Source: Apostichopus japonicus
Lineage: Eukaryota > Echinodermata > Holothuroidea > Aspidochirotida > Stichopodidae
Direction: 5' to 3'
Length of the DNA stretch: 64,000 nt
Assembly (NCBI RefSeq): GCF_037975245.1
Contig: NC_092580.1
Coordinates: 24,385,001-24,449,000 of the forward strand
The translations under genes were made by a program, and so were the position numbers. The notes below the pieces were generated by a model that worked only from the letters and a program-made list of their open reading frames with translations, was not told the DNA's origin and made no database searches. Below, piece by piece: positions 62,301 to 64,000 of this stretch (within the stretch, counting starts at the first letter, position 1; each line of letters begins with the position of its first letter).

Positions 62301-64000
62301 AACCACGGATGCAAAAGAGAGTCTCGATCCTCAATCAGCTCGCACAGTGCGCCAAGCTATCGCGCCAATGTATGGACTGAAATATTAGGTGGATTAACTA
62401 ATACTTACAGCTCCCCGTGTAGGCACTTGCTGTAAAAGATCGGCAAAAGACGTCATCACCCGGGGTTCGAACCACGGATGCAAAAGAGAGTCTCGATCAT
62501 CAGCTCGCACAGTGCGCCAAGCCATCGCCCCACTGTATGGACTGAGATATTAGGTGGATTAACTAATACTTACAGCTCCCCGTGTAGGCACTTGCTGTAA
62601 AAGATCGGCAAAAGACGTCATCACCCGGGGTTCGAACCACGGATGCAAAAGAGAGTCTCGATCATCAGCTCGCACAGTGCGCCAAGCCATCGCCCCACTG
62701 TATGGACTGAGATATTAGGTGGATTAACTAATACTTACAGCTCCCCGTGTAGGCACTTGCTGTAAAAGATCGGCAAAAGACGTCATCACCCGGGGTTCGA
62801 ACCACGGATGCAAAAGAGAGTCTCGATCATCAGCTCGCACAGTGCGCCAAGCTATCGCGCCACTGTATGGACTGAGATATTAGGTGGATTAACTAATACT
62901 TACAGCTCCCCGTGTAGGCACTTGCTGTAAAAGATCGGCAAAAGACGTCATCACCCGGGGTTCGAACCACGGATGCAAAAGAGAGTCTCGATCTTCAATC
63001 AGCTCGCACAGTGCGCCAAGCCATCGCGCCACTGTATGGACTGAGATATTAGGTGGATTAACTAATACTTACAGCTCCCCGTGTAGGCACTTGCTGTAAA
63101 AGATCGGCAAAAGACGTCATCACCCGGGGTTCGAACCACGGATGCAAAAGAGAGTCTCGATCATCAGCTCGCACAGTGCGCCAAGCTATCGCGCCACTGT
63201 ATGGACTGAGATATTAGGTGGATTAACTAATACTTACAGCTCCCCGTGTAGGCACTTGCTGTAAAAGATCGGCAAAAGACGTCATCACCCGGGGTTCGAA
63301 CCACGGATGCAAAAGAGAGTCTCGATCCTCAATCAGCTCGCACAGTGCGCCAAGCCATCGCGCCACTGTATGGACTGAGATATTAAGTGGATTAACTAAT
63401 ACTTACAGCTCCCCGTGTAGGCACTTGCTGTAAAAGATCGGCAAAAGACGTCATCACCCGGGGTTCGAACCACGGATGCAAAAGAGAGTCTCGATCATCA
63501 GCTCGCACAGTGCGCCAAGCTATCGCGCCACTGTATGGACTGAAATATTAGGTGGATTAACTAATACTTACAGCTCCCCGTGTAGGCACTTGCTGTAAAA
63601 GATCGGCAAAAGACGTCATCACCCGGGGTTCGAACCACGGATGCAAAAGAGAGTCTCGATCATCAGCTCGCACAGTGCGCCAAGCTATCTCGCCACTGTA
63701 TGGACTGAAATATTAGGTGGATTAACTAATACTTACAGCTCCCCGTGTAGGCACTTGCTGTAAAGATCGGCAAAAGACGTCATCACCCGGGGTTCGAACC
63801 ACGGATGCAAAAGAGAGTCTCGCTCATCAGCTCGCACAGTGCGCCAAGCCATCGCGCCACTGTATGGACTGAGATATTAAGTGGATTAACTAATACTTAC
63901 AGCTCCCCGTGTAGGCACTTGCTGTAAAAGATCGGCAAAAGACGTCATCACCCGGGGTTCGAACCACGGATGCAAAAGAGAGTCTCGATCATCAGCTCGC
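44321..64000. repeat. higher-order repeat: 11- to 26-unit blocks marked by a 1-bp deletion unit
   Basis: A unit with TGCTGTAAAGATCGG (one A lost) and TCTCGCTCATC occurs at 44321, 46151, 49140, 52632, 56949, 60268 and 63756: spacings 1830, 2989, 3492, 4317, 3319 and 3488. A second marker, CTTTCCTTTTAGGC, occurs at 53781, 58094 and 61413 (4313, 3319). All spacings fit whole numbers of 165- and 169-bp units, so blocks of up to 26 units were copied together with gains and losses of single units. Confidence 0.88.

Larger units (their letters stand above)
25573..64000. repeat. 165-bp satellite array, about 230 copies, tRNA-related, open at the right edge
   Basis: Head-to-tail units anchored on GACGTCATCACCCGGGG, spaced 165 bp (for example 25582, 25747, 25917, 26082), with 169-bp variants caused by a 4-bp AATC insertion. 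38.4 kb at about 166 bp gives roughly 230 copies with no interruption or spacer. On the minus strand each unit has an A-box-like TGGCGCGATGG (or TGGCGCGATAG), a B box GGTTCGAACCC about 59-63 nt further on, and TTTT about 16 nt after that, the layout of a tRNA-derived SINE head. The unit is nucleosome-sized. Copies are very similar, so homogenisation is recent. All open frames inside are products of the repeat. Confidence 0.98.

Noticed and set aside
25573-64000. CRISPR-like array
   Set aside because: Units are contiguous, with no unique spacers and no cas genes, and the DNA is clearly from an animal genome.
25573-64000. Array of intact tRNA genes
   Set aside because: A and B boxes are present, but the T-stem is only partly paired, no seven-base acceptor stem forms, and there is an internal TTTT. 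It is tRNA-like, not tRNA.
25573-64000. CENP-B box in the satellite unit
   Set aside because: TTCGAACCCCGGGTG on the minus strand resembles it, but the CGGG is two bases out of register and the central A is missing.
25573-64000. Spliced-leader RNA gene array
   Set aside because: GCTGTAAGTATT on the minus strand looks like a splice donor, but there is no Sm site or stem-loop order of an SL RNA, and the Pol III boxes explain the unit better.

Overview
The window is eukaryotic and almost certainly from an animal. It is AT-rich, carries a gene split by canonical GT-AG introns, and is dense in short transposons, microsatellites and one very large satellite. The organism is inferred to be a marine invertebrate, possibly a deuterostome such as an echinoderm; this rests on repeat texture and protein similarity recalled from memory, not on a search.

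Left third (1-15000). One real protein-coding gene lies on the minus strand and appears as five short exons rather than a long open frame. Exons at 9463-9621, 8267-8327, 2879-3019 and 575-691 join in phase, and a phase-compatible ATG exon is at 14812-14864. The product matches the N-terminal half of the Golgi GDP-fucose transporter SLC35C1; the remaining exons lie beyond the left edge. Introns hold mobile DNA: a U2-snRNA-headed retroposon with target-site duplication (about 4933-5127), a long-TIR MITE (13234-13520) and a weaker TIR element (13757-14337). A cluster of palindromic bZIP-type sites lies just upstream of the ATG exon.

Middle (15000-25570). No convincing gene is seen. The region is a transposon graveyard: two nested non-autonomous hAT-like elements with perfect 8-bp target duplications (15166-16380, containing 15488-16073, which carries the end of a LINE reverse-transcriptase frame), a third hAT-like element (17263-17919), a GC-rich degenerate element (about 20118-20480), an alternating-palindrome foldback array (23040-23355), a 28-bp inverted-repeat element (23361-23889), two tandem TIR elements (23969-24421, 24437-24899), and a 124-bp duplication split by a hairpin-bearing retrotransposon-like tail.

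Right 60% (25573-64000). This is one uninterrupted head-to-tail satellite, open at the right edge, with a 165-bp basic unit (169-bp length variants) and roughly 230 copies. On the minus strand nearly every unit contains a tRNA-like segment: an A-box-like motif, a consensus-matching B box about 59-63 nt downstream, and a TTTT run after it. The array therefore looks like an amplified tRNA-derived SINE head or tRNA relic that has become a nucleosome-length satellite. It is organised into higher-order repeats (6-mer of 989 bp, 10-mer of 1662 bp, 20-mer of 3319 bp), and larger, more homogeneous blocks lie toward the right. This array is the best candidate for an undescribed system: hundreds of potential Pol III promoters in one satellite.
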